A stretch of DNA of 64,000 bases from Benincasa hispida. Lineage: Eukaryota; Streptophyta; Magnoliopsida; Cucurbitales; Cucurbitaceae. This document shows, piece by piece, positions 36,227 through 46,230 of this stretch. How positions within the stretch are numbered: position 1 is the first letter of the stretch; every line of letters starts with the position of its first letter. The DNA is taken from positions 3,412,471-3,476,470 of the forward strand of contig NC_052351.1 in assembly GCF_009727055.1 (NCBI RefSeq), written 5' to 3'. Both the position numbers and the translations under genes were made by a program. The notes beneath the pieces are model-generated. The model ran no database searches, had not been told where the DNA came from, and saw only the letters and a program-made list of their open reading frames with translations.

Positions 36227-38002
36227 TGTTGGGATTATTGTCCTAATTCTCATGGAGTCTCGTTGTTTTGTAAAGATACACATTGTTTAATGAATAAAAT
36301 AAATGTTATTTAATTCTGGCATTTACTCATATCCAATAAACAAAGCTCCTTGGTTATCTTATGTGAACTTAAGCATGTATATGTGATATAAAAGTGGATC
36401 ATGCCTTAAGTGATAACTTAAATAGGTCTGTAGTATAAGAATTAAGGTGGGATACCTGATCCTTGTGACACTACGGATACGGCCTGCTTTGTAGAGGTTT
36501 GCAAGTGTTGTAAACTACTATAGATGATAGATCCTAATCATTCATGTGGAGACGTGCGAGTGGGGGTGTCCTATACAAAGAGTTTGTATAAGACCTGGAT
36601 CACGAGATGACTAGACTTTGTATATAACGTCGTTGATACTAGAGACTTGCATCTCACCTAAACGACCATAGGTGACACGACCTCAATCCTGAGTGTTTTG
36701 GGAACTCTTGCCTTTGAAGGCGGTCCTTTGATTAGTATGGGTGAGAGTGGTCAGATTTCCAACTCAACATGCCTACCTTTTTAGGGACTTGTCTGATCTG
36801 GGAGTTGGTAACTCAATCCACAAGATGAAATTCACTCATTTCCCGAGGTAGGGATAAGTAGAGAGATTGCTCCCTTAAGGTTGATTCTGGGGCTTGAACA
36901 TAGTGGTCACAGCTTCTCTTTGGAAGAAAAGACTCAGTCATAGTAGGACTATGACTTATGTTCATTAGAGAGATCAGTGGTACTTAAGGAGAGAGATGTA
37001 ACTACATGGGCATAACGGTTATTGGCACAACCATACTTACGAGTGATATGTGAAGGGTTGTCACATTGCTGATTGGTTAAGATGGACACATAATATATTT
37101 GTGGTAAGGAGAGTTCAGTTGTCGGTCTTTAGTGGAATACCTGGTAGTTAACGGATGGTGGATCCCTTGACTAAAGAGTTTAGTCAGTTATTCACGTACC
37201 GTTGGAGCTTTGAGCTACAGGTCCATAAGGTCCCCTTGGTAGCTCAATGGATTCAGTTAAGGATCGGTTTTTGGTGTTGATTTGAAATGTTCAAATTGAC
37301 AAGAGGTATTTCGATTATATATGATATAATCGGTATAATGTATGAGATACATCTAGTGAAGGATTGATGTAAATGAGATTTACATTAAGTACCATATAAT
37401 AGAAAAAGAACTATGGTTTATATGTTTCATGAGATGAAATATTAAAACTATAGGTTATAAATATAGTATGATAAGTTGGTTATCATTTATATTTATAATA
37501 ATATTAATTATTGGATAATTAATTTTTTTTCTTTAATAACCAATTGAGTGAGTGGTTATTGAATTTTCATGGTAATCGTGAGATAAAAGGAAAATAGTTT
37601 TCCTAATTTTAGTAAATTTTACAAACTGTTGAAAAGTTTTCATAAAAGGTTTTTTGGGATTTCTCTCAGTAAAAAGGGATCTCATGGAGTTGCCAAGTAA
37701 ATACAGATTTACTAAACGGCAGCTTGGGCGAGTTAAATGATCGTGCAATGGCAAGCTAAACGATCATATAGTATTTACCAAATGATCGCATAGCTTTTGC
37801 TAGACGATCGCTTGCCCAAAGTAAACGATCGTGTAGTGCCTGTAGGCGACAGACCGAGTTAAACGATGAGCTAAACGATTGCATAGCTTTTGCTAGACGA
37901 TCGCATAGCTTTAGCTAAACAATTGGGCATCGACCTATATGATAAGATTTGGAATTATCTTATTTCCGCTGCTCATGGAAATCTCGAATCCGATTTCCTT
38001 CA
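36227..38002 (+). repeat. Solo copia LTR inserted in copia pol
   Basis: It begins TGTTGGGATTATTGTCC and ends ATTTCCTTCA (1,776 bp). Target duplication is weak: CCACA at 36222-36226 against CCATG at 38003-38007. 37725-37930 is an array of ACGATCG words (GCTAAACGATCATATAG, CTAGACGATCGCTTGCC, AAACGATCGTGTAG, CTAGACGATCGCATAGC). Removing the LTR rejoins copia RT sequence, which supports the boundaries. Confidence 0.82.
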
Positions 38003-38640
38003 CCATGTTGGTTTAGTTAAAGACCAGTCATGTTGAGCAGTGCTTAGCCAAGCTTTTGGTTTGAAAATTCTAGCTTTGCCTCTCGTAATCATTGGATGAG
38101 TAGGCTGCAAGGGATGAGAGGTGTTAAGAACAGGGGTTGTATGTGAGGCATTTGGAGTGGTGCTGCTAGGTGACCGAGTGGAAGGGCTAGCTAAGGGAGT
38201 TTTGGTGTATGTATGATCTGAACAAGGGCTAGGCAATACATCTGATATTTGGGGAAAGGAAATAGGTTCAGCAGGCATATGAGGGAGGGAAGAGGCTGGA
38301 TTGATATCTGGTATAGGGGTATTTGATGGTGAGGGACTGTTATATGGATTTGAGGCAGATTGTGATGGTTGAATGGGGGCATTGTGCAATAGTGGAGTTA
38401 TGTTGAGAAAGAGAACTTGAGGGCCACTGTTCATTATAGTTTTGTGTGTTGATGGACCGAGCACCTGAAAGCCATAGGAGAAAGGAAAATCAGATTCATT
38501 AAAGATAACATTTCTGGAGATGAACACTTTACCATCTTTGTTCAAACATCGATGTCCCTTGTGAATCATGCTTGGACCCAAGTAAACACATTTATCAGAG
38601 TGGAACTGAAACTTGTTTGGCTAGTATGCTCGAAGACATG
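38003..38640 (-). pseudogene. Copia integrase C-terminus and pol linker
   Basis: A 193-codon open stretch at 38581-38000 carries the post-integrase motif (HKGHRCLNKDGKVFISRNV, then FNESDFPF) followed by a long Pro/Ser-rich linker and TRGKARIFKPKAWLS, the usual lead-in to copia RT. It is the longest undamaged piece of this element. It stops where the solo LTR is inserted. Confidence 0.85.
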
Positions 38641-39180
38641 GAAAACAGACGCAACCAAACACTCTTAGGTGTGTAACATCTAGTAGTTTACCATACATCA
38701 ATTGTATAGGTGATTGGTTCTTTAGTACCGGCGAAGGAAGACCATTTATCAGATGACAAGCATTAAGAAAGGCATCCCACCAGAACTGAAGAGGCATTGA
38801 TGCTTATGCTAGTAAGGTTAGTCTCATCTCTACTATCTATGTTTTCTTTCAGTTCTTCCACTTTGTTGAGATATATAGGGACAAGAAAATCGAGAGGCAA
38901 TGCCTTGTGAACTGCATAACTAATGCAATTTGACATATTCACCACCATTATCTGATTCCAGTGTTTTAATGTTTGTTTGAAACTGTGTTTGAACAACTTG
39001 TAGGAAATGTTTAAAGGCATATAATGTATTTGACTTTTGTTTAAGAGGGTAGACCCAGAGATATCTACTATAATAATCAATAAATGATATATAATATCTA
39101 TATCCTTCAGTGGAGTTTTTAAAGGTTGGACCCCATACATCTGAGTGTATTAAATCAAATTTGTATTGTGCACGAGACAA
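38641..39180 (-). pseudogene. Copia integrase core
   Basis: The minus strand 39180-38920 reads FDLIHSDVWGP (first catalytic Asp), then YYISFIDYYSRYLWVYPL (second-Asp region, in which D of FIDYYSRY is visible), and LESDNGGEYVKL containing the DNGGEY motif. Frameshifts follow at 38920. Integrase would catalyse insertion of the cDNA. Confidence 0.85.
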
Positions 39181-39965
39181 AGAATTAGGGAAGGGTAAGG
39201 AATGGGCTTTACCAAGACAGCAAGGTTCACAAAACTAATCTCTCCGTTCAACTTAGTAGGAAGATTACTAGTTTTCAATATAGTTTCCAAAACTCGAAGA
39301 GAATGATGACCTAGTCTCCTATGCCACAACCCTTTTGATTCTACTAAGTTTGCTCCACTTTTGGATAGAACAAATGTTATAAAATTGTTATTTTTGTTCA
39401 TTGGGTTGAGAAAACAGCTTGCCTCTTTGATATTTACATCAACTGGGGTCACCTCTGCTTCATTCAACTGATATAGTTCGTCTTTAAGAGTTTCTTTCAC
39501 CCGTACTTGTCCCGAACATTTGTCCTTAACAACACGACAATCATTATAGAACTCAACAGAAACATCATTATCTTGAACCAGTTTTGATATACTAACCAGA
39601 TTCTTTGCAATATTTGGTACACACAAGATGTTTTTCATATTCAGATTGCAACTAGAGAAACTTAAATATGCATTGCCTATTGAGGACATGTCTAACTGTT
39701 GTCCATTCCCTACTATAATATGTTCATTACCTGTGTACTCAAAGGGATTTGCTAAATTGTTGGGATCTGCTGTGACATGGTTGGTTGCTCCACTATTTGC
39801 ATACCAATTAAAGTCCCCTGCTGATTCAATTTGAAGAAATGGATTCAAATCCTGTGAAGTGATGAAGGTTGGGGGATTTGCCCTAGGGTTCCCTTGATTC
39901 TGAGTGTTTTCTTTACCATTGTTTTGATTTGGGACAAATTCTCGATTGTACCTTTGATAGCACAC
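39181..39965 (-). pseudogene. Copia protease and pre-integrase domain
   Basis: An open stretch of 271 codons. Near its start is WYANSGATNHVTAD: the protease active site is normally DSGA(T/S), and here the Asp is Asn (NSGAT), which would inactivate the aspartic protease. The pre-integrase zinc-binding block follows (KGLWHRRLGHHSLRVL). The lost catalytic Asp is a point change in an otherwise well-kept frame. Confidence 0.85.
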
Positions 39966-40914
39966 ATCTGCAGCATGTCCATACTTGGAGCAGACCTAAC
40001 AGGTAGGCCTATTTCCTCTGCCTTGATCTCTTCCTCTGTTTCGTCCACTGTTGTTATTTCCTTTGGATCCATTAAATTGTTTCCTGTTACCTCATTGTAT
40101 GTTGCTTTGTTTAAGGGGCTTGTATGTAGAGTTGTTCCAATTGAAAGCAACATTGGCCGAGGCATTATGAGCAAATGTTGTAGTGGCTTTTGAAGTATTT
40201 TGGTATTCTAACCTCTTCTCGAATGACAATAGTTCAGACTGCATATCTAACCAAGAGATCTCAGGCTTGCTCTGAATAACTACCACCATTGGATTATACT
40301 CCTCATCCAGCCCAATGAGTACCTGAGACACTAGGTTACGTGTAGACACTAGGCTACCAGCTTGAGCCAGATTATCAGAGTGAAGCTTCATAAGTTCCAA
40401 ATATTCAGACATTAACATGTTACCCTTACGAGTCTGTTGAAAAACTTGGCGAAGATATTCTTCTTCTGCCTCAACTGAACTCCAAACAACGAGTGAATGG
40501 ACTCTTAGTACTTTCGTACCTCATCAGCTGTACAACAACTTCAGGAGTCATAGAGTTGTATAACCACCCTAACAAAAGTTGGTCTGTTGCAACCCAAGCT
40601 TCATACAGTGGGTTTAGGGACTTTACGCAGGTGGAGCTCGAAGCTCCTTCTGAGGCTTGAGAGTTTGCTTCACCAGGTTCAGCAACTGATGAAGTAGACA
40701 CAATGAACATAGGAGGACATACCTTAGTTCCAAACAGATGACCTTTAAGTCTGTATCCTTCCAGGATTGGAAGAGCTAGCGTCTTCCACAACATAAAAAT
40801 ACCTCTTCTCAACTTGGTGCTAGTTATTTGATTTAACAGTTGATTAAGGGGAGGTGTGCTGAACTTTGACGATTCAGTAGTCGCGTTGAATCCTGTGACA
40901 GTGGTGTTTTCCAT
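39966..40914 (-). pseudogene. Copia gag with zinc knuckle
   Basis: The minus strand starts at 40914 (METT-like start, ENTTVTGFNATTESSKF) and covers the copia gag region (LLGWLYNSMTPEVVVQLM at about 40560-40510; QVLIGLDEEYNPMVVVIQSK at 40320-40260). A zinc knuckle lies at about 40002-39957 (VCSKYGHAADVCY), but the codon after its first Cys is TAG at 39996-39998, most simply a changed CAG. At least one frameshift lies between 40471 and 40418. Confidence 0.8.
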
Positions 40915-40918
40915 AGCA

Positions 40919-40931
40919 GCTCTGATACCAA
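40919..40931 (-). promoter_or_regulatory. Primer-binding site, initiator Met tRNA
   Basis: The minus strand reads TTGGTATCAGAGC directly inside the 5' LTR end (40932). Confidence 0.9.
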
Positions 40932-41650
40932 GTTAGAAAAATAAAACGAATGGAAAATGGTATCGTTTACCTCTTTGTTGTGCACGATAGAGTCGGGTAT
41001 TTAAACGATGTGAAGATAAACATTATCATTTACCTCGTCGTACTACACGATGGAGCCTTGAAACTTATACAATAGTAAAACGAGTTATCGTTTACCTTTT
41101 CATTGTATACGACTACCTCGTCGTACTACACGATGGAGCCTCGGAACTTATACGATAGTAAAACGAGTTATTGTTTACCTTTTCGTTGTATACGACAGGA
41201 TTCGGGAGCTACACGATAAAGGCTATCATTTACCTTTTCGTTGTACATGATGGACACTCAGCGCTAAACGATGAACAGTGTATTTAATCGTTTAGCTAAT
41301 CGTTGTACACGATGGAACCAAATTACCAAACGATAGATAGAGAACTTTTCAACTTTGCCTCTTCGTATTCTTTTCTTACATTGGAAAGGGGCAACATGCC
41401 CAATTTATACACTGTTCCCTATTTTAGGGATTCAAAAAATTTAAAAAGTATATACCAAATGACTAATAAAATGAGGACACATGGTCCAATACATGAAGAA
41501 TGAATATTTGTTTGTTATCATCCAATCTTAATAGAAATCTGGAGCACTAAAGGAATAATCCTCCATGACTTACCTCAGTGACATGACATTCTTCAGCTGA
41601 TGTGTTTTTTTGACTCCTCCTTAGTCGTTGATGTGGCATATTCTTTAACA
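40932..41650 (-). repeat. 5' LTR of the copia element (719 bp)
   Basis: It matches the 3' LTR at 34093-34721 except for an extra 83-bp unit: 41031-41113 and 41114-41196 are tandem copies beginning TACCTCGTCGTACTACACGA. The two units differ at a few positions, so the duplication is not an assembly echo. Confidence 0.88.
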
Positions 41651-41656
41651 GGAAAA

Positions 41657-42335
41657 TAGCTCGAGTAGGGCCGACCGGTCCCATAATTGGCCGGACAGGA
41701 TTGTCTATGGAGAAAAAGAACCTTATCGGAAATGAAAGGAAAAATAGAAAAAAGAAGTTGCAGATTTTGAAGAAGAGGAAGAAGAAAAGAATAGAAGAAA
41801 AAGAATAGAAGAAAGAGATACACGTTTTTTTTTTAAAAAAATAAATAAATAAAGAGATACAAGTTTTATGCAATATTTAATGCTAACTAAAATTCTTAAA
41901 TATCTTCTCTCATGTTAAACGTGGTGAATTTTCAACTTTTTCTCTCTCTGGCATGCATTTATTCCATGTGTAGTTCATGTATTTAATTTTTTCATTTTTC
42001 TTTTATTTTTCAAATATTTTTTTTCATTCATGTTTTATGCGATATTTAAGGAGTAAGTTCAAGAATAATGTATTTTTTAAAAGTAATGACAAATACCGTA
42101 GGCTTTTAAAAATTTAAATTTTACCGTAAAAGTTTCTTCGAAAATACAAAAAAATAAATAAATAAAAGAAAAAAAAGTTGGGAGAAAATGTGGGAAAAAA
42201 ATAGATTTAGAATTAATTCGTGGCTAGAAATTTGATTCAATTTTTATTTTACTGGCCTTTAAAAATTTGAATTTCACAGTAAAAAATTCTTCGAAAATGC
42301 AAAAAACACTAAAAAAAAATAAAAGAAGAAGATAA
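41657..42335. repeat. AT-rich repeat sequence flanking the gypsy element
   Basis: 41860-42010 resembles 48705-48845 (CAATATTTAATGCTAA, ATGCATTTATTCCATGTG). 42093-42250 and 42251-42335 form an imperfect direct dimer (TTTAAAAATTT...TTCTTCGAAAAT). No coding sequence. Confidence 0.55.
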
Positions 42336-43029
42336 TGTTGAATGAGAAATTTTGGACCAATCACAAGTTGCCACGTCATTTACTAAATTAATGACAAAAT
42401 TTTAAATCATTAAATTTGGGTCCAATTAGAAATTGACATATGTCCCAAATTGAAGTTGAAGACAAATTTCAATGACGCCACGTGGTTTTATCATGACCGA
42501 TGAATCACATAAGATTAATTTGGCCTAGTTTGATATTATTATTTGGGTCAAAGTCCAAGCCCAAAAATAGGTTGAATTTGACCAAAATGTCAAATCAGAC
42601 CTAAATTCAATTAATTGGGCCGAAAGGCTATGCCCATGGACCAACCAAGCCCAAACCCATGGGCTAACCAGGCCTAAGCCCATGAAGCCCATCAGAGAGC
42701 CTTATAAATAGAGGCACTTTTCTCATTTCAGGGGAGGATTTTCTACATTCAGAGAGCCAAGAGAATTCATCAACAAGCTGCAAAGCTGCACTCCTAGAAG
42801 ACAGAAGGCCCTTGAAGACACAAAGACTCTTCCAAAACTTCTAAAGACTTCTACTTCAAGAACATTTGGTGCTTTTCTTCTTCAAGTCAAGCAAATTCAC
42901 CCAACTGAGAGAGAATCAGAGGATCAAGTATTAGAGATCGAACCACATCGCATCAAATCAACTTCAACATCAACACCAACTCAAGTTCAACTCCACGAAA
43001 CAAGTTTCTCTTGAAAACTCGTGTGAACA
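42336..43029 (+). repeat. 5' LTR of gypsy element with gag copy 2
   Basis: Start TGTTGAATGAGAAATTTTGG, end GTGTGAACA just before the primer-like site. A TATA box (CTTATAAATAGAGGCAC, 42701-42717) sits about 320 bp from the LTR end, in the right place for transcription start. GGGCCCAT-type words (AAGCCCATGG) precede it. No second LTR is present downstream, so the right end of the element is lost. Confidence 0.7.
42703..42710 (+). promoter_or_regulatory. LTR TATA box
   Basis: TATAAATA within CTTATAAATAGAGGC, a strong match to plant TATA boxes and placed inside the LTR. Confidence 0.7.
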
Positions 43030-43050
43030 AATTGGCATGCCGGGTGGGAC
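43030..43050 (+). promoter_or_regulatory. Primer-binding-site-like sequence
   Basis: AATTGGCATGCCGGGTGGGA follows the LTR end directly. It resembles the TTGGCACGCCCGGTGGGA sites of Tat/Ogre-like gypsy elements. The cognate tRNA was not checked. Confidence 0.55.
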
Positions 43051-43164
43051 CTCTCTACCTCTCATCCCTCTCATCATTCAAGTCCATAAACCTACAAATG
43101 GCACCAAAGAAAGTTTTATCCAAAGCTATCGTCGTAAACGATACTTACATAAGCTATGTCATCA

Positions 43165-45320
43165 CATAAAAGCTAATGGAATCTACTAAAGGCGGGATCG
43201 TTATTAAAGAAAATCCCTTGTTCGACGGCTATGTTTCTGCTACTAATCCATCAGATAAAGAATCGTACTTTGATGTATTATCTATCATGGTGAGTGACGT
43301 AACGACGGAGTCAGCCATGGCAAAGATGGAAAGGAAGATAAATTTCCTAACGAAAGCTGTTGAAGAGCGAGATCATGAAATCGCTGATTTAAGAGATCAA
43401 ATGTAGGCTCGAGAAACCGCTGAGTCGAGTCAATCTCCAACTACAAAAGCCAACAATAAAGGAAAGATTGTCTTGTAGGAAGACCGGCCGCAACAATTTA
43501 CCTCTGTTGCCACCCTGTCAATTCAACAGCTGCAGGATATGATTACAAACTCTATACGGGTTCAGTACGGAAGACCATCACAATCCTCTTTTATGTACTC
43601 CAAGTTGTACACCAAGAGAATCGACAACCTAAGAATGCCAATTGGGTATCAACCTCCAAAGTTCCAGCAATTCGATGGAAAGGGCAATCCAAAACAACAT
43701 GTTGCATACTTCATTGAAACCTGCGAAAATGCAAGAACCAAAGGAGACCAACTAGTCAAGCAGTTCGTCCGTACCTTGAAAGAAAATGCTTTCGATTGGT
43801 ATACTGATTTGGAACAGAAGTGATTGATAGTTGGGAACAGCTAGAAATGGAGTTCCTGAACCGCTTCTACAGTACAAGGCGCACTGTTAGCATGATGGAG
43901 CTGACGAACACCAAACAGTGGAAGGGAGAGATAGTCATCGATTACATCAATCGATAGAGAGCATTGAGTCTAGATTGCAAAGATAGACTCACTGAATTAT
44001 CTGCAGTGGAGATGTGCACTCAAGGCATGCATTGAGAGCTTCTGTACATCCTACAAGGGATAAAACCTCATACATTTGAGGAGTTGGCAACACGCGCTCA
44101 TGATATGGAGCTGAGCATCGCCAACAGTGGAACTAAAAATTTCCTAGTCCTAGAAGGGAGAAAATACAATGAATCCAAGGGCACTGAAAATATTGTGGAT
44201 AGTGCCACAAAAGAATCTATGGTCGTTCATGTGACCCTGCAGAAATTTTCCTCCAAAGGAAAACAAACAAAATTTGAAAGAAGGCACAATGAGGGTGAGA
44301 AGCGTCGTCCAACTCTTAAAGAAAGACAAGATAAGGTTTATCTATTCCCTGACTCTGATGTGGTAGATATGTTTGAGCAACTGCTAGAGAAGCAACTTAT
44401 TTAGCTGCCGAAATGCAAGTGCTCAGAATAAGCAGGAAAAGTAGATGATCCTAACTACTACAAGTATCATCGGGTCGTTAGTCACCCAGTTGAAAGGTGC
44501 TTCGTGTTGAAGGAACGAATTCTGAAGTTGGCTCGTGAAAAGAAGATTTAGTTATATTTGGATGAAATAGCCCAGATAAATCACGCTACAGTAGCAGCAA
44601 CTTCAAGTGTTCTAACACTGTCTGTGTCCCATGCTCAAAGACAAAGCCTGATCCAGTTCGGAGCCTTCAAGCCTATAGTTGTTTGGTTCCAACAAGAGAT
44701 TCAAACAGCAAATTCCAAAAAGAAAGATGAGCTTGTTGGAGATGACAACGAAGGGTGGATAGTTGTGACTCGTCGAAAAAGAAGACAACCAAACTCCACC
44801 CAAAAAGAGGCACGTTCCTATCAAAGCTATAGAAGAATGAACAAGACTCATAAAAAGAAAGGCAAAAAGATGACACGGAAGCCTAAGCCTGCTAAGAAAG
44901 AAGACAAGAACTTTCCTCAATTCCGACGGCCAGCAACTTTGGCAGAATTTCTCCCAATAAGCTTTCTCAATAATCATCCAGAGAAAGTATCATAAGTTAT
45001 TGCATGTCACATTGTCGACATAGTGGAAGTTGACAACAATCATATAACTGTCGAAGAAGTCAACGACTCAGAAGAAATGAAGCAAAGAACTTCTGTCTTC
45101 GATTGTATTAAGCCTTCAAGTGCTCGATTTTCAGTCTTTCAAAGATTAAGTATGACCATGGTAGGAGAAGAAGACCAATGTTCAACAACTACTTCTACTC
45201 GAACTTCAGCCTTCAAAAGGCTAAGTATAACCACATCAAAGAAAGATCGATCTTTAGCACTTGTTTTTGATCGTCTCAAAACAACAAACGATCAACATAA
45301 AGGAATGATGAAAATCTAGA
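43165..45320 (+). pseudogene. Ty3/gypsy gag, copy 2 (gag-only element)
   Basis: The fuller copy of the gag family. 43176-43405 is the N-terminal region with a coiled-coil-like run (MAKMERKINFLTKAVEERDH). 43539-43823 leads into the capsid core (IDNLRMPIGYQPPKFQQFDG, then FDWYTDLEQ). 43823-44040 continues WEQLEMEFLNRFYSTRR in a shifted frame. 44084-44404 and 44558-44995 hold the C-terminal half with WIVVTRRKRRQPN. 45023-45319 continues with VFDRLKTTN. A stop interrupts IDYINR*RAL (Trp TGG changed to TAG). The protein would form particles, but pol is wholly absent and several frame breaks occur. Confidence 0.85.
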
Positions 45321-45603
45321 AGGCGACGTCATTCCATGAAGAAAACAACAACAAAAAGATTTACAGTCGTGTCTCTTCACGCATGAAGAGGAAATTTTCT
45401 GTTGACATAAGTACAAAAGGTTCCTTAATAGTCAAGCCAAAACTCATCATATTGACGAATCCTACAAATGAAGAGGGTGATAAAAACCATGATGAAATAA
45501 GAGCTTCTGATGTTTAAATGAAGAAGCTCCTCATCGCAAGAGCCTAAACTGCATGTGCTCCTGGCCCACATGAACTTAAAATGTGAACGACCCAAAAAAA
45601 AAA
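45321..45603 (+). pseudogene. Spacer after gag, end of coding remnant
   Basis: Frames read SRVSSRMKRKFSVDISTKGS and KPKLIILTNPTNEEGDKNHD before stopping near 45515. I recall these as the linker before RT in this family, so the deletion of pol begins at about 45500. Confidence 0.55.
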
Positions 45604-45915
45604 TTCTTTTTACGAACTATGTTACGATTTGATCCCTGTCATTATAAAGGGTACATAGGTAATTTAGAGAAATTTAAATTCAGTCGCGCATAAAAAAAAA
45701 AAAAAAAAAATCCTTTTTGAACTACATTATGACTTGATCCCTATTATTATGAAGGATACGTAGGCAGCTTGAAAGAAATTTCAAGTTTAGTCCAGTTTAA
45801 CAAAAAAAAAAAAAAATAAAAAAAAAAAAAAACTTGAACTTCGTAACATGCATTTGATCCCCTTTCTTTAAAGGTTACGAAGGAAACTTTAAAGGAATTT
45901 GAGTTTTAGTGCCAT
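45604..45915 (+). repeat. Three tandem 3' modules ending in A-runs
   Basis: Three modules of 80-120 bp start near 45607, 45713 and 45831. Each has GAACT(A/T)(C/T)GTTA-like text, TTTGATCCC / CTTGATCCC, a short AT loop and a GGGTAC / GGATAC / GGTTAC(A/G)(T/A)AGG end. The first two end in A-runs of about 20 and 14+14. The CCC...GGG halves could pair. A single module follows gag copy 1 at 1621-1670. Confidence 0.7.
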
Positions 45916-46230
45916 CAGATAAAGGTATCTCCCACCACCTAAGTACGATACTACATAGATTGATGTTGATCATCAGTGTCTTTAACCCGTTAAAGATGAC
46001 ACTCAGATTCCAGATTGAAGATGTCCACCCTCATTGGAGGCAAACACAATGGATTGAAGACGTTCATCACCGCTCGTAAAAGAGCTAGCATAGTAAATAA
46101 AAGGGCAACAATTTGGAATGCGCTTCGCTTCCTCTTTAAAATCAAACTTGGAATGCTCCTCCATCTTCAAGTTCAAAGGCTTCGTCCGATACCTTCTGAT
46201 AAGAACACGAGATATACGCAGTGGATTAGG
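45916..46230 (+). other. Gypsy 3' untranslated tail
   Basis: Non-coding tail (CATCAGTGTCTTTAACCCG, then CTCATTGGAGGCAAACACAA). Contains the imperfect palindrome TTTAACCCGTTAAA at about 45979-45992. It gives way to a reverse copia LTR near 46230; the boundary is approximate. Confidence 0.45.

Larger units (their letters stand above)
34093..41650 (-). mobile_element. Copia element with both LTRs, nearly complete layout but decayed
   Basis: This is the best-bounded element in the window: GGAAAA duplication at 34087-34092 and 41651-41656, LTRs at 34093-34721 and 40932-41650, a Met-tRNA primer site at 40919-40931 and a polypurine tract at 34722-34735 (minus strand TTTGAGGGGGGAT). In order on the minus strand come gag, protease, integrase, RT and RNase H. 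A forward copia LTR is inserted at 36227-38002. Frameshifts and stops in every gene make it non-functional. Its own LTR is unrelated to the abundant copia LTR family elsewhere in the window. Confidence 0.9.
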
